Shown: positions 37,593-51,217, counted from the first letter of the stretch. The stretch is DNA of 64,000 bases from Anoplopoma fimbria (GCF_027596085.1 NC_072450.1:7316903-7380902); one strand, 5' to 3'. Notes: generated from the sequence alone by a model not told the origin. Made by a program: numbers and translations.

Positions 37593-40500
37593 GAATACAA
37601 ATGGTGCACTCTTTGCTCCGTATTCCTGTTGAATATCTTGAGCCTTTATCATGAAACAACAAGCAAGAGAGTAGAAAAAAATCATCAATGACAGCATATC
37701 AAAGATGAATGGAAACCCTTCCACGCAGGTAAAGATAGAGGCGGGGGGGGGGCTGCCTCTCTGTTATTTCCATCTCCATCCCTCCGCTGTTTGTCCTTCC
37801 ACCCTCAGCGTCAGGGTCGCTTTAATGACACTAATGGAAATGGTTGTCGTTGTCTCCGCCTCCCTCCCTCCCACACTCCACCCACACCCCCCATCATCTT
37901 TTCCTTCATCTCTATATATGCCTCGACTCCGTGTCTCTTTCTCTGGCAGAATCCTTCATCTTTCCCCATCTCTTCCAAAACTCCCGTCCAAAGCCCATCT
38001 GTCACCAAGAGAAACACCTCGGGGGAAATAACAATGATCTTGAGACCAAGTGTGAGGGGGACTAGGTGTCTTTAACAGATCAAGAGAAAGAGCTGCAGCT
38101 CACCTTCTTTTTCTTTTTTTTTCCTCGAGATATACCTATTTGAGAGGGGAAAGGGAAAATGTGTCCTTTTCTTTTCTCCTAATCAACGGTCTATTACAGA
38201 GGTCTCCTCAAGGATACAATTATAGAGTGGCTGCAAGTTGAGGCGGCTAGCTTACTTCCTTTCATTTTTGCTCAAATTGAAAAATTTGGGCACTTGACTT
38301 GAGATGAAGCAGAAAGGTGAATCTCCGAGTGGAGACACCTGTTTCATTACCAGGTAATAGAAAAGGAAGGAGAAGGAGAAGGGGGGGGCACACATTCATT
38401 AAGACCGATTAGTGTTTGCACTGCTGTGAAAGACATTTAGCTCTTGAAATTAGTCCTGGGAAATCTGAGAAACGACAAAATCCCAGACTGGAAGGATGAA
38501 CATTAAAGGTAAATTAAAGGAGAAGAGTCACATTGATGAACTAAAGTAAAGGGGGAGGTTGGGTGACAGAAGAGTAAATCTCTTTTTCAGTTGGAGGCAG
38601 AACTTTGTCGAAGTTAATGTGGCCATTTCTTTGAAGAGTTGATGCCAGGAACAATGTCAGACTTGCCTGAGGGGGGTAGCCATGGCCCGGTATACCACAA
38701 CCCGCTGATTCTGGTATTCTCAGCGTTCCCCGCAGCAGTTGATGAAATGAGGGGTTGAGGCCAAGCCGTAAAGGGACGGACAAACTGATTGGGGCGCCTA
38801 GTGCACACTGGCTGTCCTGCGCTGGCTCCCGCTCAACTGGCAGATTAAAAGAAAAAAGAAAAAAAGAAAAAAAAGGAGGAAAAGATCCAATTTTTTTTCA
38901 GCTCGCGGTTCTCTGTCATCCTGTCTGCTCGCTGCCTTTGTAAAACTCTGGAGGCCCGGGGAAAAACATGACAGGGTCACAGGCGGGGCGGGGTCGCTGC
39001 TACGCCATCAGCTTTGGTTTCACTGAATACTGCCAGAAAATCTCATTTCAATACAAACGTCCGTCTCTCTTTAATCAGATGAAGAAACGGATCCTACTCA
39101 AATGATTTGCCGGTTAATGGGATTAGCAAATTCTTTAAGTGCGTGAGTCCGGAAAAAATATCGAATTTAAACCACCGTGGCCAATGTGTTTTTCATTCTG
39201 GCTCCATGAGAGGGCATGGCACTCTCACCATTTAGTAATTGTATCATGCAATTGCATAACAGTAATTAATGAGTACGTAATCCCTCTTTACAAACATAAA
39301 CACACACTGACCCCTATTTCCTGTTTTGCGGTTTAACGGTGTTTAGCTCACAATCCAAGACCACCTTGGAAACAGGACTCTCGCCGCACCTCCTACCATG
39401 GATCCACGTAAAGCCAGTTAAAACACTGAAAGTTTAAACTATAAACTGGTCGATGTGTAAGAGGAAAACAGCCAAGGCTTCGCTGTATTGGCTGTGGTTC
39501 AGACAAAAAAAAGGAATATGAAGATTTGTGATCATTATTTGATTTTGGTTCATGCATTTTAGGGACTAAAAGGTTCAATTAGCTTAAAGCAATGTTAAAA
39601 TAATTGTTAGTTGAAGCACAAGGCTAAATGAGTACAATACTCTTTTGTCACTGGGCCCAGCTTCTGAAAGACACATTGCGCCCAATATATTCTAGCCCAA
39701 ACTCATTTAAATTTTCTTTAAAAAGTCAAAATCCATGACTGAAGATTACAAGTAAAGGGATTGTTGGGTTTTTGCTGAATCGTACCCCTTTTCTTCTTAA
39801 ACTGAGTCACTGAAAACCCATAGATTCCTTTTTTTTTATGATATTTCTCTGCACACTGTTTAAACAGCGTGCTGAATGTTGAGCTGAAAACTGGCTCCTC
39901 TGAACAGTAGGGAAATAGCTCTCCAACGCTGAATGATTCATGCTTTGCACTCATTAGTGTTGGCATTCATTTTTCATAAACGTTAAGAACAATTACACTT
40001 GGAACCCATGTTTCTCAAATATGCACATTTGTATTTCTTTGCCATGGCAGTGTATGTAAGCAGGACAGACATGTAATCAAAATGTGCCCTTAATTATGAA
40101 ATTAGTGCAAACCTCGCTAATTAAACTTGATCCTACTGACACACAGTAATTGGGCTAAGCTAGGCTTCGGACTCTATTCAGCACACCATTATAACTGCAT
40201 TAACAAATATGTATCCATGCATGTGTCCAACTGGAAAAATGCTACCACTAACCCTAAAGCAAACTATTAAATGTATGAATCAAAATGTTACCAAACAGGC
40301 CTCTTATTATACAAGACATAAACACTGATGTAAATAAATACATTGATTCCACTCATCGTGCAAAGAAAAAAAAAATGATACTGGTTAACATATTGCATTG
40401 TTTTGAGTATGGCTGAAAAATAAATACATGGATAGAGCAAAACAGGGAAAGTAGCAGTTGAAGAATAGGACAGAGCTTCAAACAGGCGAGACAGACAGGG

Positions 40501-41350
40501 GGGGGGGGGACCTCTCTCACCTCCCCTGGTTGTGATAATTAACCAGCACTGATTGAGGCTCAAATTCCCCCTCTTATCGGCCTCCCCAGGGGCCCAAACG
40601 TTGAAGGATTGGCCCACTGAGACGACAGCGACGCAGAGGAGCGTACTGTGAGAGCCGGTTCAGAGCCGGTGCGTGGGTACGCTGTGAGTGAGAACGTCGG
40701 AAAACACCGTCCTCGTGGTGAATAATTGGGAAAAGCAAAACAGCGAGAAACAACATATTTCTTGGGCTAAATGGGTACCCGAAGAGCCGCCAGACTAAAA
40801 GGTTAAAACCATCACTTAATGTCAGGATTTGAGAATTGGGCTAACCTTTTCTGGCTGTTCGAGAAAGCCTACTAAAAATCTCACTGTGGTGAAAAGAGGC
40901 CATTATCTGCCGCTTTTTTGAGTGAGTTGCTCTTTAAATCGAACTCGCAAGGAACCCATCAGGTGCCGAGACAGACTATGCACTTAAAGTACTGCTAGGA
41001 AGAAAAAAAAAAAAAAACACTGTTCAGTTTTAGTAAGTTCTGCCATGCTTGAGTTATCTGATACGGTCGTAAAAATCAGCGATCAGTGAGCAAACGTGGC
41101 CAGGAAGTAGTTGACATACTGGGCAGATTGAGCCCAGTTCCTGCTTTCTCCATGAACAACACCAGATGAGATAGTCATCTGAGACGGGAAAGCACATTCA
41201 TCTTGCCACCCACCGGCTCCACCCCCACCAACACTGATACTAAAGGAAAACCATGTGGCTGTAACGAGATATCCTATAGATTTTTTTAATGAAACATAAT
41301 ATTACATTCTCTTGCCCCTGGTTTTTATTTTCATTTTGCTATCACACTCA

Positions 41351-41463
<113 letters not shown>

Positions 41464-42030
41464 AGAGAGAGGAAGATAAAATCAATATAATCCAGTATGT
41501 CTTTCAAAGTCAAACACCCGGCAATTTATCAGCATTGGATTTCAAAGTCTTGGATCTTTTGGCCTATTTCGTCCTTGACTGCTGTCATTTTGTTAATCGC
41601 AAGAGAGAAGAATTGAAAAATGGGGGTTTGCCTACAGTACAATTTCCCCTCACAGGGAGGCAACAGTTTAGTGCAGCATCTGGTACGGAGAGCCGGGGAT
41701 GAAAGCGCGGCGAACATCGGAACGGGTCTAGTAGAGGTCACATCCAGCCGTTGGGTTGATCACAGTCTCTGGCTCAGACTCCTTTGAGCGGTCAAGTGTG
41801 GCCAATCTGCCTCCGATAAGCTCGCTGCCAATTACCAACCCCAGACACAAAAACATTTCAGACTATCTCAATTTCCCCCCCCGCTTGTTAAGATAAGCAT
41901 CTGCTTGTAAATTCTGATAATTACAACGAGAAAAGCTGAGTCAATCCCCGATAAACATTAACAGACTATTACACTGACCAACTGTTCTCGTGTGAACATA
42001 GATGATTGAATTAGTTTTCTCTAAAAAATT

Positions 42031-42048
42031 AAAAAAAAAAAAAAAAAA
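42031..42048 (+). repeat. poly-A tract (A18)
   Basis: Eighteen A residues in an A/T-rich context. Confidence 0.9.
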
Positions 42049-42190
42049 GTAAAAAGAAATCCATAAAGTTTTGACATGGTCTCCAATTTGTGCCTTAAGA
42101 CTCAACAACAGAGTTTCTTTCTGCACAATAACCCCGTCATTCTGCTCCGTCTACCCTGAAACAGACTTATAGAAGCAGTATTCTCTCTCC

Positions 42191-42243
42191 CTCTATATAT
42201 ATATATATATCTATATATCTCTATATATCTATATATAGAGATA

Positions 42244-42280
<37 letters not shown>
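42191..42280 (+). repeat. compound (TA)n / (TATC)n microsatellite
   Basis: A (TA)n block, several TCTATA units, a near-perfect palindrome (ctctatatatctatatatagag, 42219-42240) and about nine TATC units at 42243-42280. Confidence 0.95.
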
Positions 42281-42501
42281 GCCGGACTTCCCATCCTTTG
42301 CTCTTTTCACAGTGAGTTGTATGTGGCATCAAAGCGGTTGGCGAGGAGGTGCTGTAAAGGAGCAGCCAGTCGCAGCATGTTCGCACCGATTTGGAGGAAA
42401 CCATTTAACACAGGAGCACGGGAGAGATCAAAGCCTTCCAGCCAACACTGGGAGGGAGACTCAATTACTATTTTTCTTGAAACCGGATGTTACCTCTCTC
42501 T

Positions 42502-42502
<1 letters not shown>

Positions 42503-42538
<36 letters not shown>
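42503..42538 (+). repeat. poly-A tract (A36)
   Basis: Thirty-six uninterrupted A residues after ctctctctc. No element body with known SINE boxes was found to the left, so origin is open. Confidence 0.95.
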
Positions 42539-42540
<2 letters not shown>

Positions 42541-42645
42541 CAGACCTTAAAATGACTTTGGTTAAAAATATCCAGGGCAACTTGTATCTGAAGAAAGAAA
42601 CAGTAATAGCGGCGTGGTTAAGTGTGGTGACAGGGGTTAAGTGTT

Positions 42646-42658
42646 GCACCAGGGGGCA
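42646..42658 (+). promoter_or_regulatory. CTCF-like core motif
   Basis: The sequence gcaccagggggca matches the core CCASYAGRKGGCR at 12 of 13 positions (first base differs) and points to the plus strand. It lies in intron 1, 34 kb from the other match at 8500, and the two point away from each other. Confidence 0.3.
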
Positions 42659-44019
42659 TGGCTAGATTACAAAAAAAATGAAGAAGCTGTGTGAGGCATA
42701 AAGGGAGGTCTCTTAGATATTATTAGTGTACAAGACTGTCAAGCTCCCTTTGAAGTCATGAAAGCATCTTTCTTTTTTTTTTCTGGAGAGAAGCACTTTA
42801 TTTGAACAAGAATGCCCTTATATCACCTCCAACTTCCAAGCCTGGTCAATTCCACGGTCAGTCCTCAGATGTTTCAAAGCAGGAATATCTTGAAACCACA
42901 ACAAACTAATTATTGTACAAAGAAAAGTGGATTCACCAAGGCAGCAAAGTGGACTAAAAGACACACTCCTGTATTTGAAATGTTTACTTTACTTCCAATT
43001 TAGAGTTTGATTTCTAACCTATTTTTCTGTTCAGGCTTCCTGTCAATTTTCATGTTTCAATTTTCAATACATGACAAGGCAGAGAAGGACATTAAAAATA
43101 ATCTTGGATGAGTAGAAAGGACATTTTCTACTCACTGTAGTAAGTGCAGGAATGATGGATCTACCTGGACCTACCTCTGTTCAACCACAGAACTAACCAG
43201 TGTAGTACCAATATTTATTATGCATCTGGAGAGGGCTGACTGTTTGTTGTTTGGAAGACAGGCAGCAATGGTTTAAAGTTAGTGCAGAAAACTTGCAAAG
43301 TGCAGAGTTGAGCCTACATTCTTTGGTTGATCTCCTTTTTTCCCCTACTTTCATACCTCTGGGACCCTCTCGCCGTTTCATTCAGCGGGTCTCCCTTATC
43401 GAGCATTCATTTTCAACCAGCTCGTCCGCTCCTGTTCAACCATAACACTTCTTTGTTTGCACCTTTTGTTCCACTGCAACCAGCCGATTCTCTTCTTCGC
43501 GCTCAAACACCCGAGTGTGAGGCCTCTGCCCGTCTCCAAGGTGTGCAACTATAACAAAAGGGAGCTAGGGGAGGATGTCGCGGCGCTGGTGGCACGAATG
43601 GGAGGTGAAGTACGGCATGCATACGATCCGTTAAAGAATCACAACATCGCCGCACATCCTCACGGAAATCTGCATTCTTGGTCACTGATTGGACTGATTT
43701 GGACATAAAGACATGCCTGTGACCTGTGTTTTACGCCGCAGCACAAAAGTGGGTTTCTTTCTTTTTTTTTCCCGCCCAGCAGAGGCTGAACACTCATTAC
43801 GTAGTAGCGCTTATCTCTGCTCTCAGTCCCGACGGCTGGAGCTGCCCGAGCTGTTGCGGATGCTAATGTGGATCATATTGCAGGTGAGGACGAGGTGCAG
43901 TGAAGTGGCAACAAGACAGAGTGATGGGGTTTTTTGTTGTGCAAGACATCAGGAAAAAAAAAAAAATCCAGCAGGACAAAAACAAGGTGAATGTCACTCA
44001 CTGAGCCTGTGTGTGCATC

Positions 44020-44056
44020 TCAAAGAGAGAGAGAGAGAGGGAGAGATAGAGAGAGA
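44020..44056 (+). repeat. (GA)n purine tract
   Basis: Interrupted GA/GAGAT repeat of about 37 bases. Confidence 0.9.
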
Positions 44057-44796
44057 AAAAATGTCTCATTTGTTTACAAGGAGAATTATAGCTTTGTGGC
44101 CTCAATCAGTCTGGCTTAGATAAGAGCAGAATGGAAAAAGAGCCTTGCGTCCCAGCAGGCACAAAAGAACGGAGTGACTCAATCACAATGGGTATCATTT
44201 CTCACTGTCCAATCATTTTTCTGACAATATCACGGGTATAGAATGTGAGGCGAGGGTCTATTCAAAAGCCTGTACTATCTGAATTTACAGACAAAATGTT
44301 TCTGATGACATGATATTAAAAAGGATGAAAGCAGCAAATGAGTTCCGCTGAAAATGTCACCTTGTCCTTTTTTAACCGGCAAACCCGGACTGTAACGTCT
44401 GTAAGTTTCACAAACCACCTGTAACTGTTAGTGTGGTTCTGATAGCGATACCAGTATCAGAAATGCCTCTGGTACAGCCTCAAATGCTGGATCTGGTAAC
44501 GCCGAGTACACACATCTATGCACCAATTTAATAACATGATATAATATCATATATCAGCTCATTCACGAAACGCAGGAAAAACATCAACACGCGTCACTTG
44601 CTACCCAAGTTCGTGCAAATTAGTACTACAACTCTGGTGCATCCTATTCATTTCATGATAATGCCACATTGTTAACAATAAATCTGTGTTTAAATTCCGG
44701 AGCTAAAAAACAGAGCTTACAGCTGTTAACCGAGGTCTATTGAGTTACATTATGATGCGTTCAGGCTCCATTCAGTAGAAGTGAGTCTTGAGCCAA

Positions 44797-45130
44797 GGTA
44801 GGGCTGGGCAATAAAGCCAACATCCTATGTAACGATGTAGGTCATTTCATATCTTATTAACGATATATATCATAACATATCAGGATAAAGTATGTTTTTT
44901 TATTTATTCTAAGTCCATATGAAATCAACACACGGTTTTGTATACTATTGTGTAAATTCATACGTTCTGTGTTTTTTTTCTGATTTAATCAAGAACGTTA
45001 AATAAAAAATAATCAGATTATTTATGTGCTTGTTATTATCCATTTAGACAATGTAATTGTGTACCGAGATAACTTGATATAAGATTTCATCACCATATGA
45101 TTCAATTGAAAGTAAACGCATTACCATATT
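44797..45130 (+). repeat. probable teleost interspersed repeat (gggctgggcaat type)
   Basis: The phrase agggctgggcaataaagcca, then gatgtaggtcatttcatatc and attaacgatatatatcataa, resembles the start of an abundant teleost repeat that reads gggctgggcgatatggccaa, as I remember it. The rest is AT-rich and fades out near ttgatataagatttcatcacc. Terminal repeats were not confirmed. Confidence 0.5.
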
Positions 45131-45566
45131 GACTTATTGCTGGAACCTGGGCGAAGGTAAAATCATAACATTATCATGATGAGTTCAAATGCAATCTTGT
45201 AAACTTTCAATCTCAAGTTCAAGAATATAAAATCGGGAAGGAAAAAAATAAAAATGGTATCTGAACATCTCTAGTAGCTGCTTTGGATATATTAACAGCT
45301 TCACCATGCTGCCTTCTGGCAGCCATGCGTTTGTGTTTGAGGACTTCTGAATTATAGCAACAGAGAGACATTGCTTGATTCCTCGGTGGTGGCTCATTTG
45401 TCTGCAGCAATTACACCGTATTATCAGCATCAATTTGGCAGTCGTCTGCTGACAAAACACTGCTATCTGTGCAACTGCTGGTGCGTCTCAGCGTCATCGA
45501 GTTAGATAGATGAATCCCATTTCCCGTACACTGATAGATTGTATCATAGCTCCGGCGTGTGATGTG

Positions 45567-45571
<5 letters not shown>

Positions 45572-45660
<89 letters not shown>
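45572..45660 (+). repeat. (TG)44 microsatellite
   Basis: Eighty-nine bases of TG repeat. Confidence 0.98.
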
Positions 45661-45663
<3 letters not shown>

Positions 45664-46471
45664 AACAACCACCACAAAGCAAGAGATTTAGCCCATCAAA
45701 GGGACCCCCCACCCCCCACCCCAGCCTCCCACCTTTCTGTCCTCATGCATCTGTCCCTCTCTGCAATAAAAACACAGGAAGCAGAGACCATGAGCACTTG
45801 ACACGGACTTGTCCTGTGGCAGATCTGATCAGAGGGCAGCTGAAAATCCCCCCGCCCACCAGCCAAGGTGTGTAAACAGTCGGCCGCTGAGCACGGCCCG
45901 GCTTGTGTGCATGTGTTTACAGTATATCGTAAACAAGGGTAATCTCCTCCAGAGCAATCTGGTCCGAGTTACCACCCCCCCCCTTACCCGTCCTCGCTTC
46001 GGAATCAAACGGCAATACCGATCAGCCATGGGCGAACATTTCATCACTACTGGCTCGAATGTGGCAGTCAAATCTGCTTACTGGTCTGCATATTAAGCTC
46101 TCTTATCAGTGAGGCTGGTATCAAAAGGAGCGTCAATAAAAGATGAGGGGATTATGTATTTAATATGCTACATATAGTTTACGCGGTATAGGAGCCATAA
46201 ATTATTCACTGGGTAGGTATTAGATAGGGGGCCCCGCGTAGCGCTGAAGCAACACTTTCCCGTCATGCTGAAGCTCTTCTTGACAGTCTCCTCCCAGACC
46301 AAAATCAGCTGTGAAAACTTGAAGTTGTGATGAATAATTGTGTTTTCGTCTCGAGATATTGACCCACTCAGCGCTCACAAACTACAGCACATCCCTCCCC
46401 CTGAACAATAGTGTTCCTCAATGATTTCTTCCTTACAGTCCTGATGTATAATGAGGTATGAGTCTCCGCGA

Positions 46472-46499
46472 CTGTCTGTCTGTCTGTCTGTCTGTCTGT
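46472..46499 (+). repeat. (CTGT)7 tetranucleotide repeat
   Basis: Seven CTGT units, continuing into imperfect tgtgtctggctgtctgtgtg. Confidence 0.95.
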
Positions 46500-46768
46500 G
46501 TGTCTGGCTGTCTGTGTGTGTGTATCCACGTCTCAGGCAAGCCAAGCTGTTGAGTAAATAAGTGGCTGAGTGGCAGCAGCTGATGAGCAGTAATGATTTG
46601 TGTGCAGTGCCGTCTTTCCCCCCCCTCGAGGGTTTCATGCACACACCCACCGCCAACCCACCTAAACAGCAGGCCAAGGCGAGAGCTGCAACCAGAGGGG
46701 CACTCTGGCCCTGAACCCATCTAATCCTCGACACAAGAATAAGGCCCCAGTGAGTGTGTGTGTGCCTG

Positions 46769-46770
<2 letters not shown>

Positions 46771-46851
<81 letters not shown>
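46771..46851 (+). repeat. (TG)40 microsatellite
   Basis: Eighty-one bases of TG repeat. First of a same-sense pair separated by 72 bases of unique sequence. Confidence 0.98.
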
Positions 46852-46856
<5 letters not shown>

Positions 46857-46921
46857 TGGAGCATGCAGCAGCACCCCATGAATGTATAAATATACAAGTA
46901 GCTGCTGTCCCCAGTCTGCTT

Positions 46922-46923
<2 letters not shown>

Positions 46924-47005
<82 letters not shown>
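46924..47005 (+). repeat. (GT)41 microsatellite
   Basis: Eighty-two bases of GT repeat. Second of the same-sense pair. Confidence 0.98.
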
Positions 47006-47008
<3 letters not shown>

Positions 47009-48536
47009 CTAGGCTGACTGGAGGTTAACTAAAAGAACACATCTGATGAGGCTTATTTGTTAGCTACAGCGACTAGCACAGATAAGCCGTACACTACACT
47101 AAAAAAAAAGATAATAATTGTAAATATAATGATGTTAAATTTAAGGGTAAAGTTTGCGCGCAGCTGTTGGATCTTGTAGGCTTCACGGTTAAAAGCAAAC
47201 AGAGAGTCAATTTACATCCAGACTGCAGCCACTTGCAGCCTTAATCTTTCCTGATCAAACAATTTACCGTCTTGGCTTGCTGGCTGGCTGGGGGGAGGGG
47301 GGGAGGGGGAGGAGAGAGCCACGTCGAGAGTACGTGAGACTTTAAGCTCTGGGAAAACAAAAAAATACTATTAAGTCACCACAAATACTTTTTTTCCTGT
47401 TTAATAGCCTCTCTCATCCAGAGTGCTTCTCGCCGGGTTCCCTTGTCCGCTCCATCACGTCTGAGTGTTTAGTTAAATTATTAATGCCGCCCTCGCCGGC
47501 TGCAGGTTAGCCAAAAGGCCGGGCGGTAGAACGCAGTGTGCCGAGGCCACTTCAGCCCTTGTTTACACGCTGGTGGGGATTGTGATTGAGTGTTCACCTG
47601 CTAATCGCCCACAGTGATGTCAGTTGTGCTGACAGGGTTGCTATGGATTTACTTGTATACCCGGAGCATTTAATATACATGCATCTCATGCATTTGAAAA
47701 CACAATACAGGCGTAAATCCACATGTGGCGTGCACCCAAGTGGATTGGAAATTCATGGCCGTGGCTCGCAGAGGTTCTGTGATAAAAAAAAAGAGAAAAA
47801 TAACAACAACCAAGCACTGCAGGAAAGCTGGATGTGCACACGCTGTGGCAGCAGCTGTGGTGCAGCGATACTGGGAGCGGTCTGCCCACTGGAATTAGCT
47901 CAGAACATAGAGCGTGATTATCTTCACGGGCAGGTAGCAGCTCCGCTCTACGCTGCTGCTTTGGGTTCGCTCAGACAAAAGTAAACAAAAAGAAAAATGA
48001 AGATGTTGGTGGTTTAGGAAGAAATGAAGTGATGCTAAGGAGATGTCCACCAGCGCAGCTTTATTACAATCTAGTTTTCTGTGGCTACGCTTGGTCAAAC
48101 CTTTTTGCTTTAAAAATGTTTCTACGTTCTCCACAGGCTGATCTAAACCAAGATTTCATTTAGCAGAAATAGAGAACATGTGTTATACTGAAGCTCACAT
48201 GCAGCCAACACAAATACTACAGAGAAAAACAGGGGATTACAATATTTGGAAACAGTTTAAATAAGCTGTGAGAGTTAAGAGTTATGCATCACCTCTGTGC
48301 AGGCGAGAGCTCCATGCTACACTCGCACACACACACACCAAAAAAAAGAAAGAATGTAAAATGGGTGGAAAAGCGGATTTTAATGGCGTTATTCGACTCC
48401 TGACAGGACTCTGGGTTGACTCCAGCTCTGCCTTTGATGGGTGGTGGGGATCCAGGGGGCACCTTTGTTCAAGCGTTTACGCTCTGGCACTTTAGAGAAA
48501 AGTGAAACTATGAGGGTGATTAGGCAAAGGCAGCGC

Positions 48537-48538
<2 letters not shown>

Positions 48539-48607
<69 letters not shown>
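48539..48607 (+). repeat. (GT)34 microsatellite with GC lead-in
   Basis: Sixty-nine bases of GT repeat preceded by gcgcgc, alternating purine-pyrimidine throughout. Confidence 0.98.
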
Positions 48608-48609
<2 letters not shown>

Positions 48610-49788
48610 TTGTGTGTAAGTGTTGTACGACGGGGAGGGCGGGGGCCGTCGGGGACTAGTTTTATCCAGATCCATTTGGTTTCCTGTCATGAGCATAGAC
48701 AGCACAAAGGGCTAATAGAAGCCCGGCTCTGACGGGGGATTATGGTAATCGGCACCTTAGCAAAACGGAGCAAAAGCTAACAGTCATCGCTGTTACACCC
48801 CCCCCTACGCACAAACTTCATTACAACAGTGTGCGGAAAAATTGAAAAACCTCTAAGTAACGCAGACAAATCTTCACAAACATCACCTGAAGGCATGAAG
48901 TTGTTTTGTCGGCTTCCTGCTCTCTTCAACTGCCTCGGAGCTCGTCACATTTTCTGTCATATGAACCTGTTTGCGCACACGCCTCTGGGACCTGGATAAT
49001 TAGCTCTGACGTTCAATCTATTTTAGGGACTAGCCAAAGCGCTGGCAACTGTGCGCCATCACTGCTTAATACTGTACATGAAAGGCCTGACTGAATGATG
49101 AATCCATCCATTAGCGTGGGGCTTCTGGAGTGTTACAAGACGCCCGGGCTCCGTTTTCTCCTTCTCTTTCGGCGCTCGTCGGGAGGGAGGGAGGAGCGGC
49201 TGTCGTGTTGAAAGGCAGGGGTGATAATTGGTCCTGGCTCTTTTGATGTTCAGACAACGCCATAATCCGTCCTAATCATATTAAAAAGGGACCCTGCTTG
49301 GCCAGCAAGGGCCATCCAGCTATGGCCAAGATATAGGTAATGCTCCTTGGCTTCAGTCTGACCACGTAGGAAGAAGCAACGAGCGGGCCCCCTCTAATTG
49401 ATTGTGATTAAGAAGAAAATTGCCCCGTGGTTGCTTTTAATGCCCACATTACCCACAGGTGCATTGTGTTCATGTCTGACATCGTCTCACTGTTAACCTT
49501 CCAGCGTTTTATTCTTTGAATCCTGGCGAGAAAAAGCAAATCAAAGGGCGGGCATCAATGGTAGATGTTGAAAAGGCTTAATGAAAAGGTTCAAAAGAGT
49601 CCTCAGAAGTGTGCAGCTTGTCATGTCAGCAGGAGGACACAAAGGACGGAGACGGGCCAATGAGGCCGTCTGGGACCGCGGGCCCACACCCCGGGGTGCC
49701 CCTGCAGATGATCCCACTGGGGAGGCCAATATGGCATTTTCCTGCCGGCACCCTGGAGCTCGGCAGCGGGCGCGGTGTAGGAGGCGTT

Positions 49789-49803
49789 GGGGGGGGGGGG
49801 GGG
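49789..49803 (+). repeat. poly-G tract (G15)
   Basis: Fifteen consecutive G residues after a GC-rich stretch (49660-49790). Confidence 0.9.
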
Positions 49804-50204
49804 ATTTTCCTATTGATTTTCACAGCAGTCAAATCTTACAAATTAGCGGTTCGTCCCAGTTTTTTTCTGAGAGCAAATTACCACTTGCAATTATGTTCCA
49901 TCAGCTCACAAGGGGGAGAAACATCTAACTGGCTCGGTACATGTAGTTAGCAGACATGTCAAGTAAACAAATTTGGACACCTGGAAGGGATTTAGACATC
50001 GCAAACGCTTGCTTCATCAGCTGTTTGAAAAACTGAAACGGTACAATACATCAACTATGAAATGCATTTCTTTTTTTTTTTGAATTATGTCCACATTGGG
50101 TACAGAGGCTGTATAAGGAATACTGCTGAACAAGGCTCAGGCACAGTGGTGTTAATCCCCCAGCAGCCCTAGCATGTCCCTTAACAGTGAAGCATGCAAA
50201 TCCC

Positions 50205-50215
50205 AACACACACTA

Positions 50216-50246
<31 letters not shown>

Positions 50247-50247
50247 C
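50205..50247 (+). repeat. imperfect (CA)n repeat
   Basis: CA units interrupted by ctac and accac. Confidence 0.85.
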
Positions 50248-50623
50248 GGTGAGAAACGAATGCTCTCGACCACGTTCAGTACAAATGCTGTCAGACAATC
50301 AAGCAGCAAAGTCTACTTTTCCTCTTGTGTTCTTCATCTGAAGTTGGGCAGAAGCAGACACATACACAATGCAGACTTCATGTCTTGACATCTTTGTTTT
50401 TGGTAGCGGCGGTATCCACCAGCAAGCATTACGCCGTCAGTGGAGTGACTGTCTGTTAAGAGTCTGGTAGAACGGGCGCAAAGAGATGCTCCGTCTCCGT
50501 CTCCCCATCTCTCTGATCTCATGCAGGCTAACATGTTTCTAGCGGCGTGGTATTACTGTTCAATGGTTTCTTGTGTGATTTAGCACCTGGCTTCATGCTC
50601 CAATCAGCATCACAACAGAGCTG

Positions 50624-50633
50624 CTAAAAATAG
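50624..50633 (+). promoter_or_regulatory. MEF2-like site
   Basis: The sequence ctaaaaatag is a perfect match to the MEF2 consensus YTA(A/T)4TAR. Motif of this length occurs by chance in long introns, so function is only possible. Confidence 0.25.
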
Positions 50634-51215
50634 CCATTTCTCTTCATCTGAAAGGATCCAGAAAACTACCAGGAGACGTTCAGTGTAGATATTGCAGGAG
50701 TAATTCTCTAAACAGCAAATTGTATTATTTACTGTTATTTAAGAGCTGGATGCCTATAAATACAAATATACTGTTTATTACGTGTCTCTAATTCAGCCAT
50801 AAAGTGCCTCTGTAACGGCCTCACGGCTGTATAATACATCCGACATGAAAAGTGGTTTCGATGTATCTGATACGTCATATTCACTTGCATTTAATTCAGA
50901 AAAAAAACAAAACAGTAACAGTAAATCCTCGCATGGCCGTGAAAAGACAAGAATCCGTACATGGTCTGAGCTTTGAGCATCTTTGTTTTGTAATTCAATG
51001 ATGGGGAATACGTTGAATGTATTAAGATAATAAGGATTTATAATATAATGCTATTAATTATGAGATTCTAATTAATTTACAGACAACATTTTAATTACCC
51101 ATAGATTAGCTTGTAATTCGCATGGGCATTGTCAGCCTCTTTTTAAATCAACTACGGCACCCACTTTGCCGTGATCCCCAATTTAATCTTCCAATCAGAC
51201 CGGCCCGGTTTGTAA

Positions 51216-51217
<2 letters not shown>

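Noticed and set aside
40574..40756. Minus-strand ORF with hydrophobic start MLFLAVLLFPII, considered as the neo1 leader exon
   Set aside because: The hydrophobic run is short, the rest does not resemble neogenin, and no suitable splice structure into the Ig1 exon was found.
46375..46857. 160-codon minus-strand ORF
   Set aside because: His-Thr runs from microsatellites plus low-complexity DRQTDRQ from the CTGT repeat; no protein family visible.
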